NCBI RefSeq assembly: GCF_901709675.1
Contig: NC_051089.1
Span: 2,297,476 to 2,361,475, forward strand
Length of the DNA: 64,000 nucleotides
Direction of reading: 5' to 3'
From: Syngnathus acus
Lineage: Eukaryota; Chordata; Actinopteri; Syngnathiformes; Syngnathidae
Below the pieces are notes generated by a model. The model did not search any database. It saw nothing but the letters and a program-made list of their open reading frames with translations, and was not told the origin of the DNA. The translations under genes were made by a program, and so were the position numbers. Positions 46,797 through 58,335 of this stretch are shown piece by piece (positions within the stretch are counted from its first letter, which is position 1; each line of letters begins with the position of its first letter).

Positions 46797-47653
46797 ATAT
46801 CAGCTCATTATAAATCAAAATAGCTCAGTCCATCACAGACAAGCAACAACCGCACCAAAATTATTTTTTCAGATAAACAACAGCACCATTTCCACACTGT
46901 CTAAAAGAATCAATCTAATCTGTAATTTAAGAGTTAAATTTTTCTTCCAAGGCAAACAAACGTTCCCTTTGTTTAGACCCGAGATGGGATTAGTCTCGTC
47001 AATAACAGGCGGAACAAGGATGAAAGTTAATTCCACATAGCAGCATGAAAATGACATTAACCACTTTTAACGCTAAATCACATATTCACAACATTATAGG
47101 GTGTTGAGGTGGTGTTATATAATAGGGTTTGGTTTTGTCAAAAAGTATAACAAGAAATAACAAACCGTCAGTGACGCGACCCCAAAAGGTTTTTAAATGC
47201 CTTGGAACGCCCTTAGCTTGTGGCAAAACACTACATGAAGCTCTTCAACTCATCTCAACATAGTTCCTTGCCATCAACAATCATGTTTATATGGAGCTGT
47301 GGCCTGGGCTCAAAATCAGAGAATGGAGCCAATAGAAGAGGTCCAGAAAAAAATAAATAAATAAATGAATGATCGACCTTATCAATCAGCTAATGCCAAT
47401 GCGTAAAAATGCAAGTTCAGTGTCAGTTTCGTTGACGAGACGGATGAAGTGGTTAATCAGGGTTCACCTTAGGTCAAAATGTTCTTCTAGTTTTTCCACG
47501 CCCCCCATGTGCAGCAGCTAATCTACTGTGTTTAATTCTTAACGCTTACTGGAATGCATTCGGTCGCAACATCGCATCAACGGATCCGACCCGCTGAATT
47601 GAAAGCGGAACGGGAGCTTTATTCGTCCTGTTGGACTTCACCAAGCAGGCGCA
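46797..47653. other. intergenic, nr2e3 to stra6
   Basis: About 860 bases without a supported frame. The stra6 promoter must lie here. The 120 bases before the stra6 start are CG-richer (cggtcgcaacatcgcatc, cggatccgacccgctg). Confidence 0.5.
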
Positions 47654-50600
47654 ATGAACCACAGCAAGGATGAATTTGAACCTTTTGAATATTCTTATTA
47701 TGATTATTCAGACTGGTATTCTAATAACCCAGAGCCTACAAAACCTCCCAAAGAGTAAGTACCACCGTCCCTGAGCTTCAAGTCAGAAAATGATCTTTGG
47801 CTTTTTTCCAATAATATTCGGAATACATTTTGATCAACATCAGTTCCAATTTTGCTTGCATGTCTTCCACAGAGTCATTTTACCGTGTGACCCAACAGCC
47901 AACGATGCCATTTTTCACATATGCATACTCTCGGCATCTGTAAGTTATGGCGAATCTGGCAACAATATGACTCATCAACTGATTTAAACTAAAGAAAGTG
48001 AACCCAAAGTGGAAACACCAGAATCTGTTAACATGTCCTCCTGATTCTAGCTGGTGATTCTGCTAATTCTGGCAGTTCTAAGCAGGAGAAATAAACTCTG
48101 CCAGGGATTCACAAGAGGATCGTCCAGTATCTTGAGGTGAGCTCCGCAGTGGTTGATTCCAATAACGTTTACATGACATGGGCTGCCGTACCATCTCGTA
48201 GTCCAACCAACTTCCTGGACCAGACACAGAGCAAAGGTGTGGCGATGGCTGTCTTTGGACTTCTGTTCAGCAAACTGGCCGTGCTGGTGATTGCACCCGA
48301 TCCGTTGCCCTTCTCCAAGGACACTCCGGCTGAAATCAAAGGTGCCCAGAAACATCAAAATCTCAAGTGGACAAACATGAAACAAGAAAGGATACATTGA
48401 TTTAATCTCCATATTTAATCAGAGTTCATGAAGATAACAGCCATCTTCTACTATCCGGTTCTCTACTACCCTCTGATGGTTTGTAGCACTCTACAGCATA
48501 AGGCCGGTTATGTGTTTGGGGTTTTACTCTCCGGCGGCCATTTTGGTATCCAGTTGTGGCAAAAGTTGGACTGCCCAAAGACTCCAGAGGTAATTTGCGT
48601 TCAGTATATTTGTTTATGTTCACCATCTGATCAATTTGTTTCTTTTCCAGCTGTATAAGTTCTACTCTTTGCTAGCGACTTTGCCTCAGCTAGCTTGCCT
48701 GGCGTATCTTTGCGTCCAGTTTGCTTTGCTGTTTATCAGAGGAACAAAGACTGAAGAGGTGAGAAATGTTTGTCTCAAATCTCACCTTCTCTTTTTCTAA
48801 CAATGAGCTAGAAGGGACATAAAACGCGATGCTGAACAACATGTATTTGTGCAACGTTAGGCATCACGTTCATGATTAGAATAAAGAGCTTTTTGTGAAC
48901 ATTACTCTGCATCTTTGAGCGGATTATCCAAGACCTCTGATGTTTTTTTTTCTTCCTCACATGTGCTAAGAATATCAATCCAAGGTTTCGTTTCAACATC
49001 CAATTTTGCTAGCATACAGTGATAGGATAATAGAATATTGTTTGAAAGTATTTCTCTTCCAGGACCTGGATAGCTGTTACTACAGTGACTATGTAAAAGG
49101 TCTTCTCAAAAAGAAGAAGCCAGCAGCAATCAGGTGAATGGAAACCATTTTTGCTGGTTCGGCATTTTACTGATCCAAATGTGATTTCGCCATTTGAAGG
49201 CAGAATGGACGTTTCAAGGGCCAAATAAAACCAGCTCTTCTTAAATTCACTACATTGCTGGTTAAAAACTTGGAAAGCTGTGATTAATTATTATTATTAT
49301 TTTTTAATTGTGTAGTTCGTCCTCATCCGACAAAGCAACACTGGTGAGGAGACTGCTGGATGTGGCTAAGAGTTATATTTATATCCCAGAAAAAGGTGTG
49401 CACCCTTCACTTCAGAGATACTGCAACATTTTATTGAACTAATTTGTTATTATCTCGCTTTCAGTGTTTCGTTTTCCTCTAAAATTGGCTGTGTCAGTCT
49501 TTGTGGCTTTGGTGGCCATCTACCATGTGAGTGAGCTAACATCATGACACATTTTATGACCATGTACTCAAATTATTGAATTCTCTATAATGTTACTTGG
49601 GATTAAAAGTCTGTTTGCCTTACAGTAGAGCATTTTGTCTTTCAGACAGCCCTTTTATTAGTTGTATTGGTTGTCCCAACTCTTCATATTGTCCGTGCCG
49701 GTATTGATGAGAACATCGCCTTCCTCTTACTGGGATTTGGGATTATCCTCTCTGATGATAGAATGGAGGTTGTCAAAATTGTCACTTTCTATACTTGGCT
49801 GCTGGAAGGTTTGGGACATTCTAACGAAATTACATCTTGATTGCTAGAGGTAATGAATTACGTTTTGATCAATCCTGTGTGGTTTTTTTTCAGTCTGCTA
49901 CCTTTGTGCAATGACCCTGTCTTGCATGGTCAGTCTGGTCATGCTCATGAGGACCATGGTGCTTCACAGGTAGTACATTTCTAATCTACCAAGAAATTAT
50001 TGTATTGTATCCAGTGATGGGAAAATGAAGCTTCAAATTTGCTTCATGAACCAGTCAATAAATGGGTTTGTGAAATGGCCTCAGTGGATGAAAATGGCCC
50101 TTGTGCTCTGTGTTTAAGGTCCAACCTGTGGGGACTGTACAAGGGAGACATTTACAACCTCTACAAGAGCCAGAAGAACCTCCGTCCATCGAAATCTGGT
50201 GTTGTCTGTTGGATGGGCTTGACTGGATACCAAGCAGCAATTGTCTGTCTGGGTAAAGCCAAAAAATAAAAAATAGATTACTAATCACTTATTTGGTAAT
50301 AAAAAAAAATGTGCAAAAGAGAAAATATACATGTTTGTGCTATCCTGGCAGGTATGGTGATCCAGACTGTGGTGTTTTTCATCTGCTTCTTGTTCCTGGT
50401 CTTCCTTATTATCATCCCCATCTTCCACGGACGTAACCTAATGGCCTTTGAGATTGCTGGCAAGGCTTGGTCAGTCAGCAAACATTGATGCATTGTTTTC
50501 ATTCTGAAAAGGCAAATCATTTTTCACCTATGTGTGATGCGTCAGGCCTGCGTGGGTCACAATCACCTTGATCACGGTGCTTCAGCACGTCGTTGCCAAA

Positions 50601-51697
50601 TTTGCCTTTGTCAAAAAAGACGCCGGCACCAGAGACTTAAATAACAGGTATGTCGTTCGTTTGTAGAAATCCTCAAGGGACCAGTTTTAAATCGTACTCA
50701 ATTTCCAGGGAGAGTTTGTTCCTTCTGACGTACCTGCTGTTCCTCATCAACACCGTGGTGGGGCTGATAGTGGCCATATGGCGAATGGTCATCACGGCGT
50801 TGTATAACATTTTGCATCTCGGCCGGGTCGACATCAGTCTACTGCACCGTACTGCCGAATCCTATGACCCAGGTGAAGTAGAAAGACTAGAAAGAACAGT
50901 CAGGACAAACAACACAGCACAGTTCGTAGATAAAGCTTGAAGATATTCATGTCATTGATCAGTGCCCATGTGTCTTTTGACCCCACCCAGCATATCACTA
51001 CTACACACACTTTCTGAAGGTGGAGGTAAGCCAGACACATCCGGTGATGAAAGCTTTCTGCGGGCTACTATTGGACTTAATGATCGAAGGTGGCCGAGTG
51101 GGCCAGAAAATACGAGAAGCTGAGGAAGGTATAATAACACGCACACCATTGGCAATTCATGCCCGTATTGAGTATCGTATTTTCCGCACTATAAGGCGCA
51201 CCGGATTATAAGGCGCACCTTCAATGAATGGCCCATTTAAAAACTTTGTCCATATATAAGATATATACATTTGGCCCGCGGGCCGGGCTTTGGACACGCC
51301 TGCTGTAGTGGCTCAATATTGGTCCATATATAAGGCGCACCTGATTATAAGGCGCACTGTCGGCTTTCGAGAAAATGGGAGGTTTTTAGGTGCGCCTTAT
51401 AGTGCGGAAAATACGGTATATGTAACACTAAATGACTTTGCAGGGATCCAGGAGAGCTCGCAAAGCAAGCCGACCAGCAGTCGTAGGATTCGTTCTCGCT
51501 GGCAACTGGTGTACACGCTGGTCAACAATCCCTCCCTGCTGGGCTCCAGGAAGCACTTCCAGACAACGCAGAGTTTGGAGAGCGTCCTCAACGGCAGCCC
51601 AAAGCGTAGCAAGCAGACAAGCAGCAAGAGGGAAGCAGTCAAGACACCGTCCGCTGAGCCCGTTCCTCCCAGTGAGAAGCAAGATAAATCTGATTGA
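47654..51697 (+). CDS. stra6: STRA6, retinol-binding protein receptor and retinol transporter
   Basis: A multi-pass membrane receptor that, by family knowledge, takes retinol from plasma retinol-binding protein into cells, notably retinal pigment epithelium. Seventeen coding exons: 47654-47754, 47873-47939, 48051-48136, 48202-48341, 48423-48589, 48651-48758, 49063-49133, 49316-49395, 49465-49526, 49646-49808, 49894-49969, 50119-50252, 50352-50469, 50546-50647, 50709-50872, 50991-51128, 51444-51697, giving 676 residues (human 667). A Tyr- and acid-rich extracellular N-terminus (SYYDYSDWYSNNPEP) precedes about nine hydrophobic helices. Conserved blocks include FYYPVLYYPL, YKFYSLLATLPQL, PTLHIVRAGI, LLGFGIILSDD, FHGRNLMAF, RMVITALYNILHLG, and HFLKVEVSQTHPVM with SRWQLVYTLVNNPSL (the calmodulin-binding and C-terminal region). 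A Ser/Lys-rich tail follows. The ATG is the first in frame after an upstream CG-richer segment. Confidence 0.96.
51173..51418. mobile_element. TA-target MITE with 30-bp inverted ends and nested hAT fragment
   Basis: A 246-base element in the last stra6 intron. The left end TATCGTATTTTCCGCACTAT and on to GGCGCACC is matched, inverted, by the right end with one mismatch over 30 bases. A TA lies at each outer border, fitting a TA target duplication. Inside, TATAAGGCGCAC units repeat directly. At 51273-51308 sits a piece of hAT-type sequence (GGCCCGCGGGCC, TTTGGACACGCCTGC). No coding capacity. Confidence 0.85.
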
Positions 51698-51894
51698 GAA
51701 TTTCTTACAAGCATCAAGATTGATTTACTAAAACCGTACATGTTATTATTGTCACAACAAGTTGAAGTAAGCTAGCAATGCACAACTCTGTAATACTTTG
51801 TTACATTGTACAAGTAAACATTTTAGCCAACATCGTTCCATAATTTAGATGAAATACTACAGTATTGATGTACTTTTTTTCCGTCTATTGTTGC

Positions 51895-51900
51895 AATAAA
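51895..51900 (+). terminator. stra6 poly(A) signal
   Basis: AATAAA 198 bases after the stra6 stop. Confidence 0.6.
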
Positions 51901-52933
51901 CCGATTTGATGCACCTAGTATCTTGATTTTTTTTTTGTCCTGCTAGTGCAGGCCTGTGGTGGTTCCATATTGACATGCACATATATTGATCGGGACTGAT
52001 CAATTGCAGCATGACAACGGGATGAATGAGGTCAGAGTTCCACTTTTGGAAAAACACGCCATGTTAAAACAAAGTAGTTCAAAGTACAATATCACATCTG
52101 CAAGCTTGTCACGAAGTTGGGACGGCACAGTATGTAAGCAGCAGATAGAATCTTGGTTATTGACGATAAAGCTAACACGTGTCTCAAAAGCAATCAATGT
52201 TCAACTTACACCGAGATAGTGAAAGAACTTGCGTCGAAACACAACTGCTGTTTTAAATGCCAGAATGCACAATAGAAAAGAGGCAGTAAGAAAAAAAAAT
52301 TGATTCAAGAAGGGTTGGTTTTACAGCTATGTTCATAAAAAAATCGCAGTATGTTTTTGTATTTGACGACACATTCTATCAAAAACAAAAAAAAAATGTG
52401 GATGTCAGCAAAAAATTAAGTTGGAAGACATTGTCAAAACACAGAACTGATTGGAGAAGTGTTATGCGATGAAATCACTGAATATAATACCCGACCCCTT
52501 GCCCCCCCTTGGAAAATATATTCTAGCTCCGCCACTGCATGTAGTACATTGTCTTTTTTCCTGCTAATTATTTGCTACATGTTTGCAATTTTCAATCTTT
52601 ATTGCTACCCAAATAAGGATGTCTCTTAGCAAGTTGGCAATGACAACTGCGATTACAATACATCAATTTTTTTTTTAATCAGGTGTCTCCTATCTCATCA
52701 TCTACCCTACGATTATTGAACTGTCTGCTACGTTCACCAAACACTGCCGATTGTCTAACGAGTGAGTGAGTGAGTTAGTTAGCTAGTTGCTCGCTTGGTA
52801 AATTGACGAATGTCTTGGTCCCTCACTTGAGACTGGAGCACATTCACATAAGACTAACATCGCTGACATCACTGGCACAAAGTGAAACAAAAGCAGCATA
52901 GTATTTGACCAAGTGCACTTGTTGCGAGTATTT
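51901..52933. other. convergent 3' region of stra6 and islr2
   Basis: A minus-strand AATAAA at 52598-52603 lies about 330 bases past the islr2 stop, so 52604-52933 is probably islr2 3' UTR. The block near 52490-52545 (CCCCTTGCCCCCC, CTAGCTCCGCCACTG) looks like a fragment of an interspersed repeat. Nothing else is recognised. Confidence 0.45.
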
Positions 52934-54967
52934 CTAGTCGCTTGCGATATTGACAGCTTCGGCCCCCAAAGGGAGCCTGTCGCTGAAGTCCGATCCGACC
53001 TCGCATTCGTCCAAATTCCCTCTCGACTGAGACAAAGTGCCAGTCTCGGTCATGATGCTGTCTTCCGTATCCGCCTCCTTCTCTCCGTCCAGACTCTCTG
53101 TGGACCCGTCGTCCTCATCCAGTCGCTCGGCGTTTATATTCTTCGGAGATTCAGTCAGTGGTGGGATGTTGATGTTGGTGGCCCGGCTCCTCTCCATTTG
53201 GTACTGGTCTCTGGCTTTTAGGATCAACTTGTAGGTTTTACTGCGGTATTTATGCACCAAGTGGAAGCACATGGCTCCTAGAAGAGGAACCGTGGACACA
53301 GTCAGAAGGCAGATGCTGACTGAGATGATGATGATCAGATTGGGGACTTTCTTTTTGGTTGCGAAGATGACTTGGACCTCACAGTCTTCCCCCTTGTAGG
53401 TCAAACAGAGGGAGTAGTTGGTGCCAGGCTGCAAATCGCTGAGGAGGTAAGTTCCCAGACCTTCTTTAACCGGCGACCACAGAACAGGTGAGTGTTTGTG
53501 GTTGGCGGTGACACACAAATGGAGTCCCGGCGAAGCGATTCTTTCATCGGGATTTCCTGTGCCGTTCCGGTGACTTTCCGAAGCTGCCACAAAGACGACG
53601 CTTCGGTTTGCCCGTCTAGGGATAAGAAGCGGGTCCAGTCGTATGGTCGCCTCGGTTTCTGATACCCAAAGTGCGATGACGCCAAAGTCAAACATGTAAT
53701 GATTTGTGTCATGCGAGCTGGCATTCAAGGAATGACTGGAGATGTGCAATTTTTTGGCGTTCAATCCACATTTAGATGCACCGGTTAATGTTTTAAAAGA
53801 TTGAGGTTTGGCTTCTGTGGGAGGCAAATCCGGGTTAGAGACAGAATCGAAATGAGATATTTCAGTCACGGACTGCATCGGTTGTTGTGTCGCATTGTCA
53901 AGACCAGGCGTGATCTCGTCCTGTGCAGATGTTTCTTCTGATGAAGGCGCCACTTTGACGGAAAGGGAATCTACTACGGTGCCAAATTCATTGGAGGCGG
54001 AGCAGCTGTAGTTGCCTCCAGCCGCTGCGCTGAGGTGTGAGATGATGAGGGTTCCGTTATTAAAGATCCGCACTGAATGATTTGGCAATAAGGACCTTTC
54101 ACTTGATTGATCCTCTGTAGAAGTCAGGTCCAGTTCTTGCGCTTGACTGCGTCGACGCCACGTGACCAATGGTTTTGGATTGCCGTCATACTCGCAATGT
54201 AAGACCAAAGTATCGCCCTCGTACAAAGTCGTGTCGTCGATATTTGGTTCGGTCCATATTGTGACTTTTGGTTGTGGGCATTTTATATCAGGCACGTTTA
54301 TTATTGTTTCTCCTTGAAGTGTGATTGGAGTGGCACAAGTGATCAAATTCTGGTGAGGGATGGAGATGGTCGTTGTTGAGAGCCAATCTCTTAACCAGTT
54401 GATGGAACAAGTGCATGCAAAAGGATTGTTGAAGATCTGTAAATGGGACAAGGACATCAGAGAATCAAATGTCCCCTCAGCTACAGTTAAGAACTTGTTA
54501 TTGTTAAGACGAAGAGACTTCAAGTTCTGGAGATGAATGAAGGCATCTCTGGGCAGACTGGCCAACTCGTTGTGGTTCATCTTAAGTAACTGCAAGCCAG
54601 TGAGATCCTGCAGATCCCTCCATGGGAAACTGATGATTTTATTATGGCTGATGTCCAAGTTACGGAGAAGAACCATGGGCGTGAGGCTTCCTGGCTCGAT
54701 GGAGACAATTTCATTGTGGCCCATCCATAGCGACATCATCTGGGTGACATTGTCGAAAATGCCGTGAGGTACCAAACGGATCTTGTTTGCTGAGAAACTA
54801 ACAACGTTGACAGTAGGAGGCAAGCCTGTTGGGATTTCAATCAAGTCTTTGTTGGCGCATTCGGCAAACAAATCCCCATATTTGATTGAGCATGCGCAAA
54901 CCGTCGGACATCCAAGCGAGGCACCGAAGAGTGTGGAAATCACGAACGTTAAGAGCAGGACAGCCAT
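52934..54967 (-). CDS. islr2: ISLR2 (LINX), LRR and Ig domain membrane protein
   Basis: A type I neuronal surface protein; its family acts in axon guidance and modulates RTK signalling. One coding exon of 677 residues (human 745). A signal peptide (MAVLLLTFVISTLFGASLG) is followed by an LRRNT cap (CPTVCAC), five LRRs (about 50-185), an LRRCT cap (NPFACTCSINWLRDW), and one Ig domain with paired Cys around VLHCEYDGNPKP and GNYSCSASNEFG. A membrane-proximal region with a fibronectin-like end (LQPGTNYSLCLTYKGEDC) leads to a transmembrane helix (about 542-568) and a tail ending SDFSDRLPLGAEAVNIASD, the ISLR2 hallmark. The frame extends five codons further up, but a TTTGCAG acceptor falls between that ATG and 54967, so 54967 was chosen. 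It sits next to stra6, as in mammals. Confidence 0.96.
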   Translation of the reverse strand: MAVLLLTFVISTLFGASLGCPTVCACSIKYGDLFAECANKDLIEIPTGLPPTVNVVSFSANKIRLVPHGIFDNVTQMMSLWMGHNEIVSIEPGSLTPMVLLRNLDISHNKIISFPWRDLQDLTGLQLLKMNHNELASLPRDAFIHLQNLKSLRLNNNKFLTVAEGTFDSLMSLSHLQIFNNPFACTCSINWLRDWLSTTTISIPHQNLITCATPITLQGETIINVPDIKCPQPKVTIWTEPNIDDTTLYEGDTLVLHCEYDGNPKPLVTWRRRSQAQELDLTSTEDQSSERSLLPNHSVRIFNNGTLIISHLSAAAGGNYSCSASNEFGTVVDSLSVKVAPSSEETSAQDEITPGLDNATQQPMQSVTEISHFDSVSNPDLPPTEAKPQSFKTLTGASKCGLNAKKLHISSHSLNASSHDTNHYMFDFGVIALWVSETEATIRLDPLLIPRRANRSVVFVAASESHRNGTGNPDERIASPGLHLCVTANHKHSPVLWSPVKEGLGTYLLSDLQPGTNYSLCLTYKGEDCEVQVIFATKKKVPNLIIIISVSICLLTVSTVPLLGAMCFHLVHKYRSKTYKLILKARDQYQMERSRATNINIPPLTESPKNINAERLDEDDGSTESLDGEKEADTEDSIMTETGTLSQSRGNLDECEVGSDFSDRLPLGAEAVNIASD

Positions 54968-55525
54968 TTTCAGCTCCTGCAAAACAAAGACAACCTTTTA
55001 GTCAATCGATACATGAATCGGGACTAATCAAGCTTAGTTTGGAGTCATTTCATGCCAACGTGACATCCTATTAAGAAGAAAGGATGAGTCACTGCTGCAC
55101 GTGGATATATATAGAACAGATGATTCGGTCCATACAGGGCATTGAGAAGGGCATCCCATGCAGCTATACAATGTATGCTGTCAATATTGTGGCATGTCCG
55201 TACCAACACCAGGAGGACACAATAAAAGAGAAGGTCCAAAATAGTCTGACTGGAAAACAATAGAAGTGTTTGAAGGCAAGTCTCATGCATGTGTTTTCAA
55301 ATGTGAAATGACAAACATTTCGGGAAGAATCTGGTTGTGACGCAATAGCCTCCTCAGATGCGCGTCCTTGCGCAGGGAGGCAGCTGCACGGCAGATGTTT
55401 TGGAAAAAAAGGCTCCGCATCAGCTGCATGCCTGAGCGTCCGGTTGCTTTTCCGAGACAGTCACAATAGCGGTGAAAGACTAATGATGGTCGATTAGAAG
55501 AAGCAAATATGTTTTTGTATCTTAC

Positions 55526-55700
55526 CTGCCTTCGTTTGTCCAGACGAGAGATCTGCCGACGTTTCTTCCAGTCCAGACAACACCTGAATATTCCAAGTTG
55601 GAAGGCTGACGACGAAATCACGTCTTGCTGTTTTCTCCCGGCAGTTCGATCCCCCCCATACCTCCCCCTCGCCAACGAGGCAGATAAATCGACGCCCCCC
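55526..55700 (-). other. islr2: probable islr2 non-coding first exon and promoter side
   Basis: A minus-strand donor (GGCAG|GTAAGA) ends at 55526 and would splice to the acceptor TTTTGCAG at about 54976, ten bases before the islr2 start. The exon is purine-rich and CG-containing with no long frame of its own. The upstream edge is a guess. Confidence 0.45.
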
Positions 55701-58283
55701 CCCCAAAAAAAACAAAAATCTTAAAGCCAAATCGACCTCATCATCAGTTTAAAAGATGTGACGACGCTTCATGTTCTCCACTACCAAAAAGATGAAAAGT
55801 TGTTCTCTATATTTTTTTAATATTGTTAAATTTTGGCATAGTCAGAGATAATTCCTTATGTGCCGAGAGCGCTTATTAACTATTAATATTATGCTTTATT
55901 CTAACGATCAATGTATACCGTATATAATAAGGAAAAAAAGTCAGTCCTAATATTTTTTTGTGAGCTATTTTTTTAAAATTAAAATTGTTTGGTTACTAAA
56001 GAATGGAAAGTGGACCAATTTACTCCCATTGTTGCGTTCCCACAGGACCAATAGTGACCTCAGCACATTAAACCCAGTATTACAACTGCATCATTAGGGA
56101 GGAAATAATACTTAACTATCAGTTGCACATGATTAAAATGTGGTGAACCGATGTCATTTTCTACTCTTGACCTAAAAAATATTTAACCATGGTAGTTGAA
56201 CACATTTTTTTATCATGTGCAACCGATGCATGAATTAGGAAAGAATAACAAAAGGATCCAAAGGATTTTTTTTTGTGCTGCCTCCAAATGTAATGAGCAA
56301 GATTTTCCACTAGATAGCAGTAAAAGCTTTGTTTGCTTGCGAGTTTTTTTTTATTCTTTTATTTTTATAGGACTCTTCTACTTGACCTTTATACTTATTA
56401 GCTCAACTTTTGTCTTTTACGATACGTCATAAAACAAAGAAATATACACACCTGGAGAATTTTAGATATCGGTTTGCATATGTTATCATATATCTGCTTA
56501 TACATAATATATGCAAATATTTGTGACTAGAAAATAGCTCACCTTTGATTTCACAGCACACAAGCTTTCTCTAAATCTCTGCCTATTGTCTTTCTATTAC
56601 CATCAGGAATTAATAACCATAAAAATAGAGACACTTTATTCCTTTGTAAGTGCCCAAATTGATAACATCATTGGAGGCTCAAAGAAAATTCTTCCCCCCA
56701 CTGAAAAGGAGCACTGGCAGTCAAGTCAGTGATGTTATGTCAGCGTTGATGAAAGCTGGCTTCCGCTGACACGGCCCTGCATGACAGAACACTGAAAGAT
56801 TGATGAGCAGCAGCGCTTTTGCAGCATCTAAGGAAGAGTTCTCCTCCTTTAACACATTCAAACTTGCTACAAAGGCATCTAAAAAAAAAACAAAAAAAAA
56901 ACAGCAGTCATGTGCCACTTTGCTTAGGAATCCAGCCGAGGCAGAATTTAATCAAGTCATCTTCCATTTTTCACCCAGCTGGAAAATTAAAGAGATCACA
57001 TGTGTCAATGGAAATTGCACAGAGGTGTATCCCGATCCCCACCATCTCCCCTTCTGTGTGCTCCATCCATTTTTCCTGGTAACTTACACCCCTCACTAGA
57101 GGATAGCAATGAGATTTCAGCAGTAATGCGGTTCTATTGCTCCTCCCGTGATGCCCTGCGGTATCACTTACTCTCACGGTGCACTACGGAGAGCTTGGAG
57201 AGCTTTGGAGAGCCTCATTTACCTCCATAATCTCCCATCGTCATTGACATGCTGGCATAGTGGAAGACACTCATGCACACAATGTACGGCGAGAGAGACG
57301 GGACACGTGTAAAGAGTCCTAAAAGCTGGATGAGTGCAGGCACAATTAACATAATGAAGACACTGCATTATGCAAATGTGTTATGGTTGCTCTCTCTGAA
57401 TTGGATCAGGCTTTATGATGAAGCAACAGAGAGTTCAACCTCAGTGGATCTGTGCATTTAATACCGTGACCTCGTCTTGGAATATGGCTCGGGATGATAA
57501 ACTCCTTAGCTTCCGCATGTCGTGGTGATTGTCATCGTTCAGGCCGGGAGACAATAGGACGGTGAAACGGCGTCGGATTAGATGAGCGCGGGATGTTGCG
57601 CAATTACGTTGGCGGGGTTATAGAAGGATTGGCTGGATGCCCATGGAGTGATTTGACCGGCAATGACGTATTTCATTTCAAATCCAAAGTGGTCTTTTTT
57701 GGAGACGTTTGCCTTCTTGTGGAAGAATAACGATCGTCAGCAAGGTCGGACGTTTGGAAATAAACAAGAAGAAATCCTGTTATGTTGGGTAAGGTGGAGT
57801 GAGGGTGTCTAGCAGTAACACGCACACACACATGCACATGGACACGCACACAAAATCAAGGCCTTGGCTTTGTTCTAAAGCTCTTTTTTAGAGTTACACA
57901 GGCTGCATTTACTCCTGATTGCCTGTGACTGGTGACCTTTGAACCCAATCCACACAGGTACAACGGGAGGACCCATCAATGCCTGGCAGCAGTTCCTTTT
58001 TAATACCTATAGCCTGCTGGATAAATGATGCCCTTGGTGGACACACAAGTGCAAAGTGAAACACAAACATTGGAGACAAGACAGAAAAGGAGCAAATTCA
58101 ATCTTTTTTACAGGCCCATTTATCATGAATTGATTACACTTCTGAAATGATCGCTTTGTCTCTGTGGTTTTTTTTTTCAACTGAACTCTCCATCCCGACT
58201 GTTTGCCACGATTGTGTAATTCTCAAGGACTACAGAGTTTATTGTATACATACATTGTTTTTAATCTGCTGTATGTATCTGTC

Positions 58284-58335
58284 TAGGTGGGCAACTGGTG
58301 GCCCACGGGCCGCATGTGGACCGGGACCACTTTAT
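58284..58335. repeat. hAT-type repeat fragment
   Basis: The short GTGGGCAACTGGTGGCCCAC and GGGCCGCATGTGG blocks resemble the internal GCGGGCC part of hAT MITEs. No ends or target duplication are visible, so this is a remnant. Confidence 0.4.

Noticed and set aside
54968-54982. Upstream ATG of islr2 giving MQELK
   Set aside because: A TTTGCAG acceptor lies between this ATG and 54967, so it is intronic; MAVLLL also makes the better signal peptide.
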